From NCBI RefSeq assembly GCF_014640435.1, contig NZ_BMGY01000020.1, positions 1-64,000 of the forward strand: a stretch of DNA of 64,000 bases, written 5' to 3'. How positions within the stretch are numbered: the first letter of the stretch is position 1; each line of letters opens with the position of its first letter. Source of the stretch: Hymenobacter frigidus (lineage in GTDB: Bacteria > Bacteroidota > Bacteroidia > Cytophagales > Hymenobacteraceae). This document shows, in pieces, positions 9,083 to 18,800 of this stretch. Position numbers and translations under genes: made by a program. The notes beneath the pieces were generated by a model that worked only from the letters and a program-made list of their open reading frames with translations, ran no database searches and had not been told where the DNA came from.

Positions 9083-9090
9083 TAGCTTTG
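9083..9090 (+). promoter_or_regulatory. Candidate -7 promoter box TAGCTTTG
   Basis: Exact fit to the Bacteroidota TAnnTTTG element, 25 bases before the ATG at 9115. A -33 TTTTG lies at 9053-9057, but the spacing (25 bases) is longer than usual, so support is partial. It favours the ATG at 9115 over the upstream in-frame starts. Confidence 0.4.
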
Positions 9091-9114
9091 TGGCTTCCCT
9101 TGAGCTGTTTACGA

Positions 9115-10641
9115 ATGATATTACTCTTTACCAGATTACCCGCGCTGGTTAGCCTTCCCGGCCGGCCGCCGCGCCGTACACCGGCTGGCCGCCACCTTCG
9201 CGTAGCCGCTTGCCTGATGGGGCTGGCCAGCCTTGGGGCCAGCGGGTCCTTGGCGGCCCAAACCCTGGCCAACCGTGGCGCGCACGTACTTGTGCAGCCG
9301 GGAGCCTTCGTGGTCGTGCGGGGGTCGATGGCCAACACGGCGGGCAGCACCCTGACCAATGCCGGCACCCTGCTCCTGACCGGGGACTTTGCCAATGCTG
9401 GGGCCCTCAACTCCTCCGGGTGGGTGGTGTTTGCTGGGGCAGTCAACCAAACCCTGACCTCGGGCGGGAGCAACTTGGCGCAGGTAGAAGTGCGCAACAC
9501 GGGCAGTGCCGGCACCAATCGCGTGCTGGTGCCCAACGATGTTACGCTCACGGGCCAGCTGCTGCTTACCCAAGGGGGAGTGCGCACCGAGCCCACCGCG
9601 TTTCTGACGCTGCTCCCGGGTGCCACCGTGGCGGGTGAAGCCCCGGGCCGCTACGTGCAGGGCAACCTGCGCGTGATACGCGACCTGGTAGCCGGGGTAC
9701 TGGACTTTGGCAACGGATTGGCGCTCGACGCGACCGGCTCTCCCTTGGGCACAGTAACCGCCACCCGCACCGCCGGGCTAACCACGGCGAACGTAAGCTA
9801 TGCCACCAACTCGAACGGAGGGCTCTCGAAAGGCATTGACCGCATCTGGGCCCTCACGTCCACCTTGTCCCCCATACAAGCCATCCCCCTCACGTTTTCT
9901 TGGCTAGCCGACGACGACAATGGACTGACGGATTTCACGGCGGCGCAGGTGTGGCAGCAGCGGCCGGCGGGCGGGTCGTGGTTTACCACCATGCAGCCTA
10001 CTTCGGCAGTTACGCGGACCATTACGGCCACCACCACCACGCTCTCGCGCTACACCGTGAGCAACCGCGCCAATCCGCTGCCCGTCGAGCTCAGCCTTTT
10101 CTCCGCCGCGCGGCAGGGCGATGCCGCGTGGCTGCGCTGGACCACCGCGAGCGAGCGCAACAACGCCAAGTTCGACGTGGAAAGCAGTACCGACGGACAG
10201 CTGTTCCGGCGAATCGCAACGGTGGCCAGCCGCAGCACCAACGGCCAGGGCGCGGTGTATGACACCAAAGACCCCAACATTGCCCGCTACAGGGTAGCCA
10301 CCGTGTACTACCGGCTGCGCCAGGTAGACCGGGATAGCACCGAAACCTTCTCCCCGGTGCGGTCCGTAGCCGCTGCCATGGCCACTGCCCTGCAGCTGCA
10401 GGCCTACCCCAATCCCTTTGGCGAAGCCGTGACGGTGGCCGTGGAGGCCTTGGGTGCCGGCCCCGCCAGCGTAGTGCTGCGCGATGGGCTGGGCCGGGCG
10501 GTCTGGCAGCAGACGATGGTGCTGGTCCGTGGCGTCAGCGAGCACCGGCTGGTGCCCCCGGCTTCGCTGCCCCCGGGCGTATACCTGCTCACCGTCACAC
10601 AGGCCGCGCAGCAGCGCCACCTCACCCTCACGCGCCAATAG
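9115..10641 (+). CDS. Secreted T9SS-tail protein
   Basis: 508 residues. A basic N-terminus leads into a hydrophobic signal (VAACLMGLASLGASGSLAAQ, about 30-50). The middle (about 50-300) is a beta-rich, Gly/Asn/Thr-rich region beginning LANRGAHVLVQPGAFVVVRG and typical of Bacteroidota surface proteins. A module PLPVELSLFSAARQGDAAW through YYRLRQVDRDSTETFSPV follows, then the T9SS sorting domain (LQAYPNPFGEAVTVAV to GVYLLTVTQAAQQRHLTLTRQ). The tail directs export by the type IX system and cleavage or attachment at the surface. The same pre-tail module occurs in the ice-binding-type protein at 14508. No enzyme motif is seen; an adhesive or structural role is a guess. Confidence 0.85.
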   Translation: MILLFTRLPALVSLPGRPPRRTPAGRHLRVAACLMGLASLGASGSLAAQTLANRGAHVLVQPGAFVVVRGSMANTAGSTLTNAGTLLLTGDFANAGALNSSGWVVFAGAVNQTLTSGGSNLAQVEVRNTGSAGTNRVLVPNDVTLTGQLLLTQGGVRTEPTAFLTLLPGATVAGEAPGRYVQGNLRVIRDLVAGVLDFGNGLALDATGSPLGTVTATRTAGLTTANVSYATNSNGGLSKGIDRIWALTSTLSPIQAIPLTFSWLADDDNGLTDFTAAQVWQQRPAGGSWFTTMQPTSAVTRTITATTTTLSRYTVSNRANPLPVELSLFSAARQGDAAWLRWTTASERNNAKFDVESSTDGQLFRRIATVASRSTNGQGAVYDTKDPNIARYRVATVYYRLRQVDRDSTETFSPVRSVAAAMATALQLQAYPNPFGEAVTVAVEALGAGPASVVLRDGLGRAVWQQTMVLVRGVSEHRLVPPASLPPGVYLLTVTQAAQQRHLTLTRQ

Positions 10642-10741
10642 CCGCCAGTGCCCCGGCCCACCGGTGCGGGGTTTACTACGCTTTTTCCTATCGTTTTCTG
10701 GCCCCCAAAACGTGGCCGCTTGTCTGTTTTCTTACCATAAC

Positions 10742-12184
10742 ATGAAAAAGATTTACCTGCTGTGCTTGCTGATAATGCAAACCGGCGCGGGCTACCTGAT
10801 GGCCCAAAACGTTGGCATTAATGCGACGGGCGCATTGCCCGACACCAAGGCGATGCTCGATATTTCGTCAACCTCCAGCGGCCTGCTGATTCCGCGCATG
10901 ACCACGGTGCAGCGCGATGCCATCGCGGGTCCCACGGTGGGCCTCCAGGTGTACAACCTGACCACCAACACGGTGGATGTCTTTCGCGGGGTAAACTGGG
11001 AAGCCACGGGCTTCATGAGTCCGACCAGCTCGGTGGTGAACGTGAACTCGCTGGCCGACCTGCCGGCACCCTCTAACGGGGTCATTACGCTGGTGGAGGG
11101 CAAAATGTATTCCTTCTCGGGCATCGTCAACATCAGCCCCAACTACATCGACCTCAACGGGGCCGCGGCGCGCGGCAACAACCCAGTCGGCGACGGCGTG
11201 GCCTCGAACGTGAGCGGGGCGGTGCTGCGCAGCACCGGCAAGCACGTGTATCTGGAAAAGCTGCTCGTCATTCTGGCCAGCTCTACCACCAAGGCTTATG
11301 ACTTCGCGGACAACGTGGGCGACAAATCCTGCAACATCATCACCGGCAACAATGTGAAGCCCGCTTCCCCGGCCCAGCCCGCGGGCCCGGGCGTGGGCAC
11401 GGTATCAGGGTTCCGGGCCGTGATTATCCTGCAGAACTACTTCGACGTGAGCGACGGCCTGAAAGTAACCGGCACCATGGGCCGGCTGATTCTGGGCTTC
11501 AACCTGTTTGGCAGCATCACGGCCGGCAACAGTGCCGTGGAGATGCTTTCGGGCCTGACCGTAAACGACGTGGACCTGTCCAACAACCACTTCATTTTTA
11601 CCCCCAACGTCGCCGCCACTGGCATCAAGATTTCGGGCGCAACCGTGGACCGGGGCCGGATGAGCACCAACATGTTTCGCAACGTGGCCACGCCCATTAC
11701 CGGGTTTAGTGGCGACACGCCCGGCTGGCAAATGCAAAACAACACGGGGGTTCCGAATACCCGTGCGCAGGGCTTCCTATATATGAACGGTAACACCACG
11801 GCCACCAACTTTGTCGACCAGACATCCTACGTGAAGGTGGCGGGCAACACGACGATAGTGCGGCAGCAGAAATTCACGTCCATCACCACCAACAGGCTCA
11901 CCTATGCTGGCAAATCGTCCACTTCGGTGCGGGTAACTGCCATAATTGGCGGCAAAGCGCCCTTTGCCGGCGCTGATTACTCCATTGCTATTATCAAAAA
12001 CGGGGTGACCATTCCATTGCCCGCCGCTTCCATCGGTTCCATGCTCAATAACCAGGGCTTTCAGATAGTACTGGAAACCGACGTGGACTTGGCAACCGGA
12101 GATTTTCTGGAGCTTGGCATCCGGAACACCGCCAGCACCGCCAGCGTCACAATCTCCGACCTGCAGTTACGGGTTTCAGAATAG
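10742..12184 (+). CDS. Exported protein with phage-tail-fibre-like N-terminal motif
   Basis: 480 residues from ATG 10742, with a signal peptide (MKKIYLLCLLIMQTGAGYLM-AQ). The mature start, NVGINATGALPDTKAMLDIS followed by GLLIPRMT, is a motif repeated in many Bacteroidota surface and tail-fibre-like proteins. The rest is a beta-rich region with many Asn and Thr residues, which could form a right-handed beta-helix (for example IILQNYFDVSDGLKV, VNDVDLSNNHFIF). There is no T9SS tail: it ends ISDLQLRVSE. The gene is 100 bases downstream of the T9SS-tail gene and reads the same way. No catalytic residues were recognised. Confidence 0.8.
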   Translation: MKKIYLLCLLIMQTGAGYLMAQNVGINATGALPDTKAMLDISSTSSGLLIPRMTTVQRDAIAGPTVGLQVYNLTTNTVDVFRGVNWEATGFMSPTSSVVNVNSLADLPAPSNGVITLVEGKMYSFSGIVNISPNYIDLNGAAARGNNPVGDGVASNVSGAVLRSTGKHVYLEKLLVILASSTTKAYDFADNVGDKSCNIITGNNVKPASPAQPAGPGVGTVSGFRAVIILQNYFDVSDGLKVTGTMGRLILGFNLFGSITAGNSAVEMLSGLTVNDVDLSNNHFIFTPNVAATGIKISGATVDRGRMSTNMFRNVATPITGFSGDTPGWQMQNNTGVPNTRAQGFLYMNGNTTATNFVDQTSYVKVAGNTTIVRQQKFTSITTNRLTYAGKSSTSVRVTAIIGGKAPFAGADYSIAIIKNGVTIPLPAASIGSMLNNQGFQIVLETDVDLATGDFLELGIRNTASTASVTISDLQLRVSE

Positions 12185-12422
12185 CCCGGTACCGGTTCTG
12201 GCCGGGCCGGTTCGGCGGGCTCTTCTGCCGGTCAGTTGGCCAAGGCGACCGGTGGGAAGATGGTCACCAAGTTGGCTGTGGCGGGCTGTGCCACCGGGTT
12301 GCCCTGGCAGGTCCTGAATGAAACCCGGGATAACCCCAAAGAAGCTGGCCCAGGAAATGGGCACGAGTCTAAACGTGCCTGCGGTTTACTAGAGCAGTTT
12401 CGAAGTTTGTGTACGTGGGCGA

Positions 12423-12490
12423 TGTAGCGTGGACTCTGCGAGTCCGCGCCCGGCCCGGCCGACACGCGGACTCGCAGAGTCCACGCTACA
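12423..12490. repeat. Long perfect inverted repeat, GC-rich
   Basis: Perfect 26-bp arms at 12423-12448 and 12465-12490 (outer end TGTAGCGTGGACTC) around a 16-base GC-rich loop. Each arm holds a smaller inverted repeat, GGACTC-TGC-GAGTCC. An outer GTGTACG/CGTACAC pair extends the stem past a bulge. No T-tract follows, so a terminator role is unproven. Confidence 0.85.
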
Positions 12491-12521
12491 CGTACACTAA
12501 CCCCGGAACCGCTTTAACGCT

Positions 12522-12574
12522 ACGTACCGACGTGCTGGCGGGCGTCTGCGACGCGCGCCAGCACGTCGGTACGT
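12522..12574. repeat. Perfect inverted repeat, 19-bp arms
   Basis: ACGTACCGACGTGCTGGCG at 12522-12540 and its exact complement at 12556-12574, with a 15-base loop. The sequence is unrelated to the repeat just upstream. Confidence 0.85.
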
Positions 12575-12671
12575 TATCGGTTTACTTCACCAGGCAGGTT
12601 GAAACCGCAGGCGCTAGCTGCTTAAATCAGAAGCTAAGTGCTTGCACAAAATTAAATGAGGTATTAGGGGG

Positions 12672-12759
12672 GTCATGCTGAGCTTGTCGAAGCATCTTTA
12701 CCGCTTCGTTGAACGACCCTGACGAAGCAGTAGAGATGCTTCGACAAGCTCAGCATGAC
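12672..12759. repeat. REP-like inverted repeat, GTCATGCTGAGCTTGTCGAA family
   Basis: Perfect 26-bp arms (12672-12697 and 12734-12759) around a 36-base loop. Related copies in this window are at 20983, 22042, 27740, 33717, 35686 and 45312; the same word is widespread in bacterial genomes as a REP-type element. Confidence 0.9.
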
Positions 12760-12860
12760 GTTCTGATTGTACAATTAATTTAGAACAAGCACTTGAAAGA
12801 GTGGCGGAATGAACAAGTAAGAAGGGCGTTGAGCCAAGGTAGAGTAAGCGTTTGGGGTAG

Positions 12861-12892
12861 AAGTCCTACCGCATTTTAGGTAGGACTTTTTA
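12861..12892 (+). terminator. Stem-loop with T-tract
   Basis: AAGTCCTACC / GGTAGGACTT, a 10-bp perfect stem with an 8-base loop, followed by T residues. It ends just upstream of the promoter of the gene at 12948. Confidence 0.75.
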
Positions 12893-12915
12893 CAGGTAGC
12901 GATGAGCGTGCAAAA

Positions 12916-12923
12916 TATCTTTG
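12916..12923 (+). promoter_or_regulatory. Candidate -7 promoter box TATCTTTG
   Basis: Exact TAnnTTTG match 24 bases before ATG 12948. It makes an upstream TTG start at 12921 impossible for a transcript from here and so decides the start. Confidence 0.5.
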
Positions 12924-12947
12924 CAATACCTCTTATTCTACTTAGTT

Positions 12948-14405
12948 ATGACCCAAGCTTATACTCATCCGATTGCTTTACTTGGCTTTCGCCTTTTGAT
13001 TTTTAACCGGGTTTTGTTGGGTCAGCGAGTCGCTGTGCTCGCTAAATCAACGGTAATCTGCGGATTGCTGCTTGCCTTTTTACTCCTGAGTCAGAAAGGG
13101 CATTGCCAAAACCCCAGCTGGCAATGGGCCGTCCAATCAACCGGAACCGGCATTGGGCAATTGAAAGGCTTGGCCGTGGACGCCGCCGGCAATTCTTACC
13201 AAGTAGGATTTTTTACGGAAAGCATCAACTTCGGCGCTACCACACTGGTTAGCCGGGGGCGCAGCGATGTTTTCGTGGCCAAGCTTACCCAGGCGGGCAA
13301 CTGGGAATGGGCCGTTTCGGTGGGCGCCGCGGGCAGTGACCACGCCACCGGAGTGGCCATAGATGCCGCGGGGCGCATCTTCATCAGCGGCAGTTTCAAC
13401 AACCAGGTTCAATTTGGCCCTGCTGCCCTCACGAGCCAAGGAGACATGGACGTGTTCGTGGCTCAAATCAGCCCCTACGGCCAGTGGCAGTGGGCCAACT
13501 CGGCGGGCGGCCCGGGCCAGGACCGGGTGTGCTCCCTCGCCGTTTCGAACACCGGGGCCCTGGTGGTAGGCGGCCAGTTCACTGAAACGGCCAATTTTGG
13601 GCCTACCGCCTTGGTTAGCAACGGCAGCACAGATGCCTTTGTGGCCCGGATGGGCCACGATGGGGGCTGGCAGTGGGCCATTGGGGCGGGCGCGGCCGGC
13701 AACGATGAGGCCACCGCCGTGGCCACCAATGCAGCCGGCGATGTCTACGTCACGGGCTACTTCAGCAACACCGCGGCATTTGGCAGCTCCATCCTCACCG
13801 GGCAGGGCATGGACGATGCCTTTGTGGGCAAAATCAGTGGTGCCGGGCAGTGGCGATGGGCCACCGCGGCCACCAGCACCAACACCGCCTATGGCAAAGG
13901 CCTGGCGGTTGACCCCACGGGCGGCGTGTTTGTTACGGGCTCCTTCTGGGGCAGCGGCCAATTTGGAAGCACGCGCCTGAGCAGCAATTCCAGCGACGAT
14001 GGTTTCGTGTCCCGCATCACCGATGCGGGGCAGTGGCAGTGGACTACCGTGCTGTCCAGCAACTACCTCGAAAGCATTGTCGGCATTGCCCTAGATAAAA
14101 TGGGCAAGCTCTACGTGGCCGGCACCTTTAGCCAGACCATTTACGCCGGCACTTTCCACGTCACCAGCCGCGGTTATCAAGATGTTTTTATTGGGTACCT
14201 GAACCAACAGGGTGCTTGGCTGGGCCTCACCGCTGGCGGTGGCGCCGAACCCGATGGCACCCAGGCCATGGCCCTCGCGCCGGGCGGCGAAGTATTCGTG
14301 GGCGGTGATTTTAGCTCGGCCGCTACGTTTGGCGCTACCCAGCTGCAATCGGGCACGCCGGCGGCGCAAGTCTGCGTTGGGCGGGCCACGGTACCACAGC
14401 CCTAA
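12948..14405 (+). CDS. Exported beta-propeller (SBBP-type repeat) protein
   Basis: 485 residues. An N-terminal hydrophobic stretch (TVICGLLLAFLLLSQKGHCQ, about 35-55) is a signal peptide with a long n-region. The mature part is eight or so repeats of about 48 residues with the pattern W-x-W-A...G-x-G...G-x-A-x-D-x-x-G-x-x-Y-V-x-G-x-F...F-G...L-x-S-x-G-x-x-D-x-F-V-x-K, typical of bacterial SBBP/beta-propeller repeats. No T9SS tail is visible (it ends VCVGRATVPQP). Probably periplasmic or surface-exposed and used for binding. It sits between two T9SS-type genes on the same strand, with its own terminator and promoter upstream. Confidence 0.85.
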   Translation: MTQAYTHPIALLGFRLLIFNRVLLGQRVAVLAKSTVICGLLLAFLLLSQKGHCQNPSWQWAVQSTGTGIGQLKGLAVDAAGNSYQVGFFTESINFGATTLVSRGRSDVFVAKLTQAGNWEWAVSVGAAGSDHATGVAIDAAGRIFISGSFNNQVQFGPAALTSQGDMDVFVAQISPYGQWQWANSAGGPGQDRVCSLAVSNTGALVVGGQFTETANFGPTALVSNGSTDAFVARMGHDGGWQWAIGAGAAGNDEATAVATNAAGDVYVTGYFSNTAAFGSSILTGQGMDDAFVGKISGAGQWRWATAATSTNTAYGKGLAVDPTGGVFVTGSFWGSGQFGSTRLSSNSSDDGFVSRITDAGQWQWTTVLSSNYLESIVGIALDKMGKLYVAGTFSQTIYAGTFHVTSRGYQDVFIGYLNQQGAWLGLTAGGGAEPDGTQAMALAPGGEVFVGGDFSSAATFGATQLQSGTPAAQVCVGRATVPQP

Positions 14406-14427
14406 CCTAATACGCTTTTGAGGAGGG

Positions 14428-14470
14428 AATTGCTTTCCGACGTGCTGAAGAAGTGCGCAGGAAAGCAATT
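14428..14470. repeat. Inverted repeat between the propeller gene and the DUF3494 gene
   Basis: AATTGCTTTCC at 14428-14438 and its complement at 14460-14470, with a 21-base loop and no T-tract. It could be a weak terminator of the upstream gene or a leader structure of the gene at 14508. Confidence 0.6.
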
Positions 14471-14507
14471 GCCAAAAACATTTCAGTATCAGTATCTAAC
14501 TAACGCT

Positions 14508-15749
14508 ATGAGAGCAACCTTACTACTCACCCTGCTACTGGCTGTTTCGGGACTCAGCTTTGGGCAGGCGCCCGCCTTGGGAACAGCTTCGACCTACGGG
14601 GCATTCACGGCCAGTGGCGCATTTAATAATACTGGAGCAACCGCTATTACCGGAAACATCGGAACCAATTTGGGGGCCGTAACCGGTTTTCCCCCCGGAA
14701 CGCATACGGGGATACCTTCCGTGCAGGACAGTGCCTCTAGCCAAGCGGCTAAGGATGTGAACGCGGCTTATTCCGCCATGAGCCTCAATACCACCGGCAC
14801 TACCCTCGGCGCGGCTTTGGGCGGTGGCCAAACCCTCACGCCGGGTGTTTACTTGCTAAGCACCGCCGCTACGCTATCCGGCGACTTGAATCTTGATGGT
14901 CTCGGCGATGCCAACGCCGGGTTTATCATCCGGATTAATGGGGCCTTGTCGGCTGCGGCCGCAACCCACGTACGGCTGCTCAACTCCGCTTCATGGAGCA
15001 AGGTGTACTGGCAGATAAACGGCCGCGTCGACATCGGCGAAAATTCCGCTTTCAAAGGAACCCTGCTGGTCAATGCCGACATCAACATGATGCTTAATGC
15101 GACGCTTCAGGGCCGGGCCCTCACCCGGGGGGGCATCATCACGCTCAATACCAACAACATTAGCACCGCAGCGGCCGATGTTCCATTGCCGGTGAAACTC
15201 ATCAGCTTCACGGCTGAGCGCCAGGGCGAAACGGCCCTGCTGCGCTGGACCACCGCAACGGAGCAGAACAACGCCTACTTCGCCTTGGAAAGCAGCGCCG
15301 ATGGCCAACACTTCGGCACGATAGGCCGCGTGAGTGGCACCAGCAATTCTACGCAAGCGCGCACTTACCAGTGGACGGATACCCGCTTGGCCGAGTACTC
15401 GGCAGGCCAGGTTTACTACCGGCTCAGGCAGGTCGATACGGATAGCTCAACGCACTATTCCCCGTTGCGGATGGTCGCGCTTGCGCCTCTGGCGGGCCTT
15501 CAGATGCAGGCGTTTCCCTCGCCTTCCCAGTTGCCCGCCAACCTGCTCATCCAGGCCGGGCAAGCCGGCCCCGCCACCCTGCGCCTGACGGATGCCCTTG
15601 GCCACCTGGTGGCTGCGCGCCAGCTCCCCTTGAATACGGGCAGCAATTCGGTGCCCTTGAACGAGGGCCCGCGCCTCGCCCCGGGCCTGTACCTGGTACA
15701 CCTGCAGCAGGGTGCCCGGCGCCAAACGCTCCGGTTTGTGCAAGAGTAG
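14508..15749 (+). CDS. Ice-binding-type (DUF3494) protein with T9SS tail
   Basis: 413 residues from ATG 14508 (MRATLLLTLLLAVSGLSFGQ signal). Residues about 22-225 match the DUF3494 ice-binding fold: LGTASTYGAFTASGAFNNTG, TAITGNIGTNLGAVTGFPPG, GGGQTLTPGVYLLSTAATLS, NAGFIIRINGAL, WSKVYWQINGRVDIGENSAF and ALTRGGIITLNTNNIS are all family landmarks. A module PLPVKLISFTAERQGETALL to YYRLRQVDTDSS and a T9SS sorting domain (MQAFPSPSQLPAN to GLYLVHLQQGARRQTLRFVQE) follow. Proteins of this family bind ice or act as surface adhesins; the tail predicts display on the cell surface. Actual ice affinity cannot be read from sequence. Confidence 0.88.
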   Translation: MRATLLLTLLLAVSGLSFGQAPALGTASTYGAFTASGAFNNTGATAITGNIGTNLGAVTGFPPGTHTGIPSVQDSASSQAAKDVNAAYSAMSLNTTGTTLGAALGGGQTLTPGVYLLSTAATLSGDLNLDGLGDANAGFIIRINGALSAAAATHVRLLNSASWSKVYWQINGRVDIGENSAFKGTLLVNADINMMLNATLQGRALTRGGIITLNTNNISTAAADVPLPVKLISFTAERQGETALLRWTTATEQNNAYFALESSADGQHFGTIGRVSGTSNSTQARTYQWTDTRLAEYSAGQVYYRLRQVDTDSSTHYSPLRMVALAPLAGLQMQAFPSPSQLPANLLIQAGQAGPATLRLTDALGHLVAARQLPLNTGSNSVPLNEGPRLAPGLYLVHLQQGARRQTLRFVQE

Positions 15750-15805
15750 TTTTTCCTATAAAAAACGACGGCAGCAACCAGATGACCAGTTGCTTAATCT
15801 GTCTC

Positions 15806-15846
15806 CCCCAACGGGTGGCAAAGCGCGGCTTTGCCACCCGTTGGGG
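15806..15846. terminator. Very strong stem-loop between two T9SS-type genes
   Basis: Perfect 19-bp stem (CCCCAACGGGTGGCAAAGC and complement) with a 3-base loop, 57 bases after the DUF3494 stop. Only a short T-containing stretch (TCTTAC) follows, so it may stabilise the transcript end as much as terminate. Confidence 0.6.
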
Positions 15847-15888
15847 TCTTACACCCTGCTATACGGCATCCTTTTACAATTCCATGTC

Positions 15889-18800
15889 ATGAGAAAACAC
15901 GTACTATACCTGGCGGCGCTGCTGGCGCCGCTACTGCTCACTGCGCTGACCGGCGTGGGGCAAACCGTTACGAACCCTTCGCTGACCAGCGGCTATGATA
16001 TGGCGAAAAGCGGGCTGGTTTTCGGGAACCGCCCGGCCCCCACGCCCGCCGTTAATAGCGGCAGCAGCGGCATTGCCTCCGGGCCGCAGTACACCGGGAA
16101 TGGCTGCTTTATTCCAGCCGATGCCTCCTACACCACCCTGGGCCGCAACGATGACGGCTCCTTTGGGCCTATTGCGTTGCCCTTCACGTTTCGCCTGTAC
16201 GGCAGCTCCTACACGCAGGTGTGGATAAACACCAACGGCAACCTGACGTTTCAGGGACCTTTCAGCAGCTTTTCATCGTCGGGCTTTCCGTCGGGTGTGC
16301 CCATGGTGGCGCCCTTCTGGTCCGATGTGGACACGCGCAACCCCGCCAGCGGCCTGATTCACTACAAGCTGAGCCCCACCAACCTGATTGTGACGTGGGA
16401 CAACGTGGGCTATTACGGCACCATGGCGGATAAGCTGAGTACTTTCCAGGCCATTATTGGCTCCGAAACCGATGCCTTGCTAGGCCCCGGCCAGAACGTG
16501 AGCCTGCGCTACGGCGACATGCAATGGACCACGGGCTTGGCCTCGGGCGGGGTCGGTGGGTTCATGGGTATCCCGGCCACGGTGGGTGTCAACAACGGCA
16601 ATAACCTTGATTACGTGCAGGTGGGCCGTTTCAACCTCAACAACTCGGACTACGACGGCCCCGGCGGAGCCCATGACGGCGTGAATTACCTCGATGGACA
16701 ATGCTTCGGCTTTAATGTGGGCAATGCGGGCAACGCGCCGCCCTCGGCCAATAATATGCCCCTCAACAACACGGTGACCGTAGCCTGTGGCCAGACCGTA
16801 ACGCTCGACCCACGGTTTCTGGGACCGGAAGTGAACCAGACCGTGACCGTGGGCGTGAACACGAACGGGCTGTGCAACACCAGTGTGACGACCACCAATG
16901 GCACCATCGCCAACGCGCACATCGTCATCACGGGCACCCCATGCAACGTGGGTACGCACCCCATTATCCTGACCGCTACCGACAACGGCAGCCCCACGGG
17001 CATTACCACCGTCACGCTGAACGTGGTAGTGGTAGCCTGCTGCAACCTGCAGCTCGCCGCCACCCCTACTCCCGTGGCCTGCCCCGGGGGCACCGACGGT
17101 GCCCTCGACCTGACGGTGAGCAATGCTACCGCCCCGCTGACCTACCGCTGGAGCAACGGTGCCACCACCCAAGACCTGACGGGCGTGCCCCCGGGCACAT
17201 ACACCGTAACCGTAACCGAGGCCAACGGCTGCACAGCTACCGCTTCCTACAGCCTCGGGCAGCAGGACACCGTGAACCCCACGGCCCGGACCCGCAACAT
17301 CACCCTGCCCCTGAATACCGCCGGTGCCGCCACCCTCACGCCGGCCAACGTGGATAATGGCAGCACCGACAACTGCATCTTTACCCTGGCCCTCAATCGC
17401 ACGGCCTTCGACTGCTCGAACCTGGGCCCGAACACCGTGACCCTAACCGTGACCGATGGGAATGGCAACGTGGGTACCGCCACTGCCACCGTTACCGTCG
17501 TGGATGTCATCGCACCCACCGTGCGCACCCGCCCGGCTACGGTATACCTCAATGCGGCCGGCCAGGCCAGTCTGACCGCGGGGCAGGTGAACGACGGCTC
17601 CCTGGATGCCTGCGGCGTGGCATCAACCTTGGTGAGCACGACTTCCTTTGGCTGTGCCAACCTGGGCGCTAACAACGTGAGCCTGACGGTGACTGATGTG
17701 CACGGCAATACGGCCGTTGGCGCGGTAGTGGTCACCGTGGCCGACAGCCTTGCCCCCACCATGAGCGGGGTGCCGGCCAACATCAGCACCACGACCCCGA
17801 TTGATAATCACACAGCCATCGTGCGCTGGACGGCTCCATTGGTGGCCGATAACTGCAGCGCGACCCTTACCTCCTCGCACCAGAGCGGCGCGGTCTTTCC
17901 AGTGGGCGTTACCACGGTTACCCTAACGGCCACCGACCCCGCTGGCAACCGCACCAGCCGCTCATTCCAGGTAACGGTCCTCGGCTGGGCCATGTCTGCC
18001 AGCTTGAGCAGCCCCACTTTCAGCCCAATCAACAGCGGCAGCGCTTCCGTCGGATACAATGTAAGCTGCTACGGCGCCCGTACCGGCACCGCAACCGTGA
18101 GCGTGACCGGCGGCGACCAGCCGTATAGCTACCTGTGGAGCACCGGCCAGACTGGAGCCACCGCCACGGGGCTGCCGGCCGGTACGCACACGGTCACCGT
18201 CACCGACGCCAATGGCATGCGTATCGTTCGTACCATTACGCTCACGCAGGCCCCGGCCATAACCGTTACGACCAGCGCCACCCTGCTCACAAGTTTTAAT
18301 GGCGCGCAACCGCGCACCCTCTACCGTGGCTACGGTGCCCAGTCCCTGGAGCTTCGCGGCGTAGCTACTGGCGGCATGGGCGGCTACACCTACACCTGGG
18401 CCCCGGCCACTGGCCTGAGCCGTACCACTGGCAATACTGTCACGGCCAGCCCTACCGTCACGACTACCTATACCCTTACGGTTGTCGACGCCAATGACTG
18501 CACGGCGGCCATCAGCCAGGTCACGGTAGTCGTGCTGGATGTGCGTTGCGGCAATAAAAACGATAAGGTGCTGGTATGCCACAACGGCCACGAAATCTGC
18601 ATCAGCGCGAACGCCGTGCCCGCCCATCTCAACGGCCACCCCGGCGACCGGCTGGGTAGCTGCATCGCCCCGCTGGTGCTTGGCGCCCAGGGCGCATCCA
18701 GTACCCCGGCCGCCCCCGCTACACTGAAGGAAACTGCGCTGCTGGAGGCCTTCCCCAACCCGTTTGCCAACAGCACAACGGTACGTTTCCGGCAAGTCGA

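Larger units (their letters stand above)
12185..12860. other. Repeat-filled intergenic region
   Basis: A 760-base gap before the next gene. Three unrelated long inverted repeats (12423-12490, 12522-12574, 12672-12759) fill much of it. The parts between them show no coding signal. Confidence 0.6.

Noticed and set aside
12672-12759. Possible CRISPR array because of repeated words across gaps
   Set aside because: The repeats are inverted, not direct with regular spacers, and no cas genes are present.
13137-13961. Minus-strand frame of 274 codons opposite the propeller gene
   Set aside because: Its apparent repeats only mirror the propeller repeats on the other strand.
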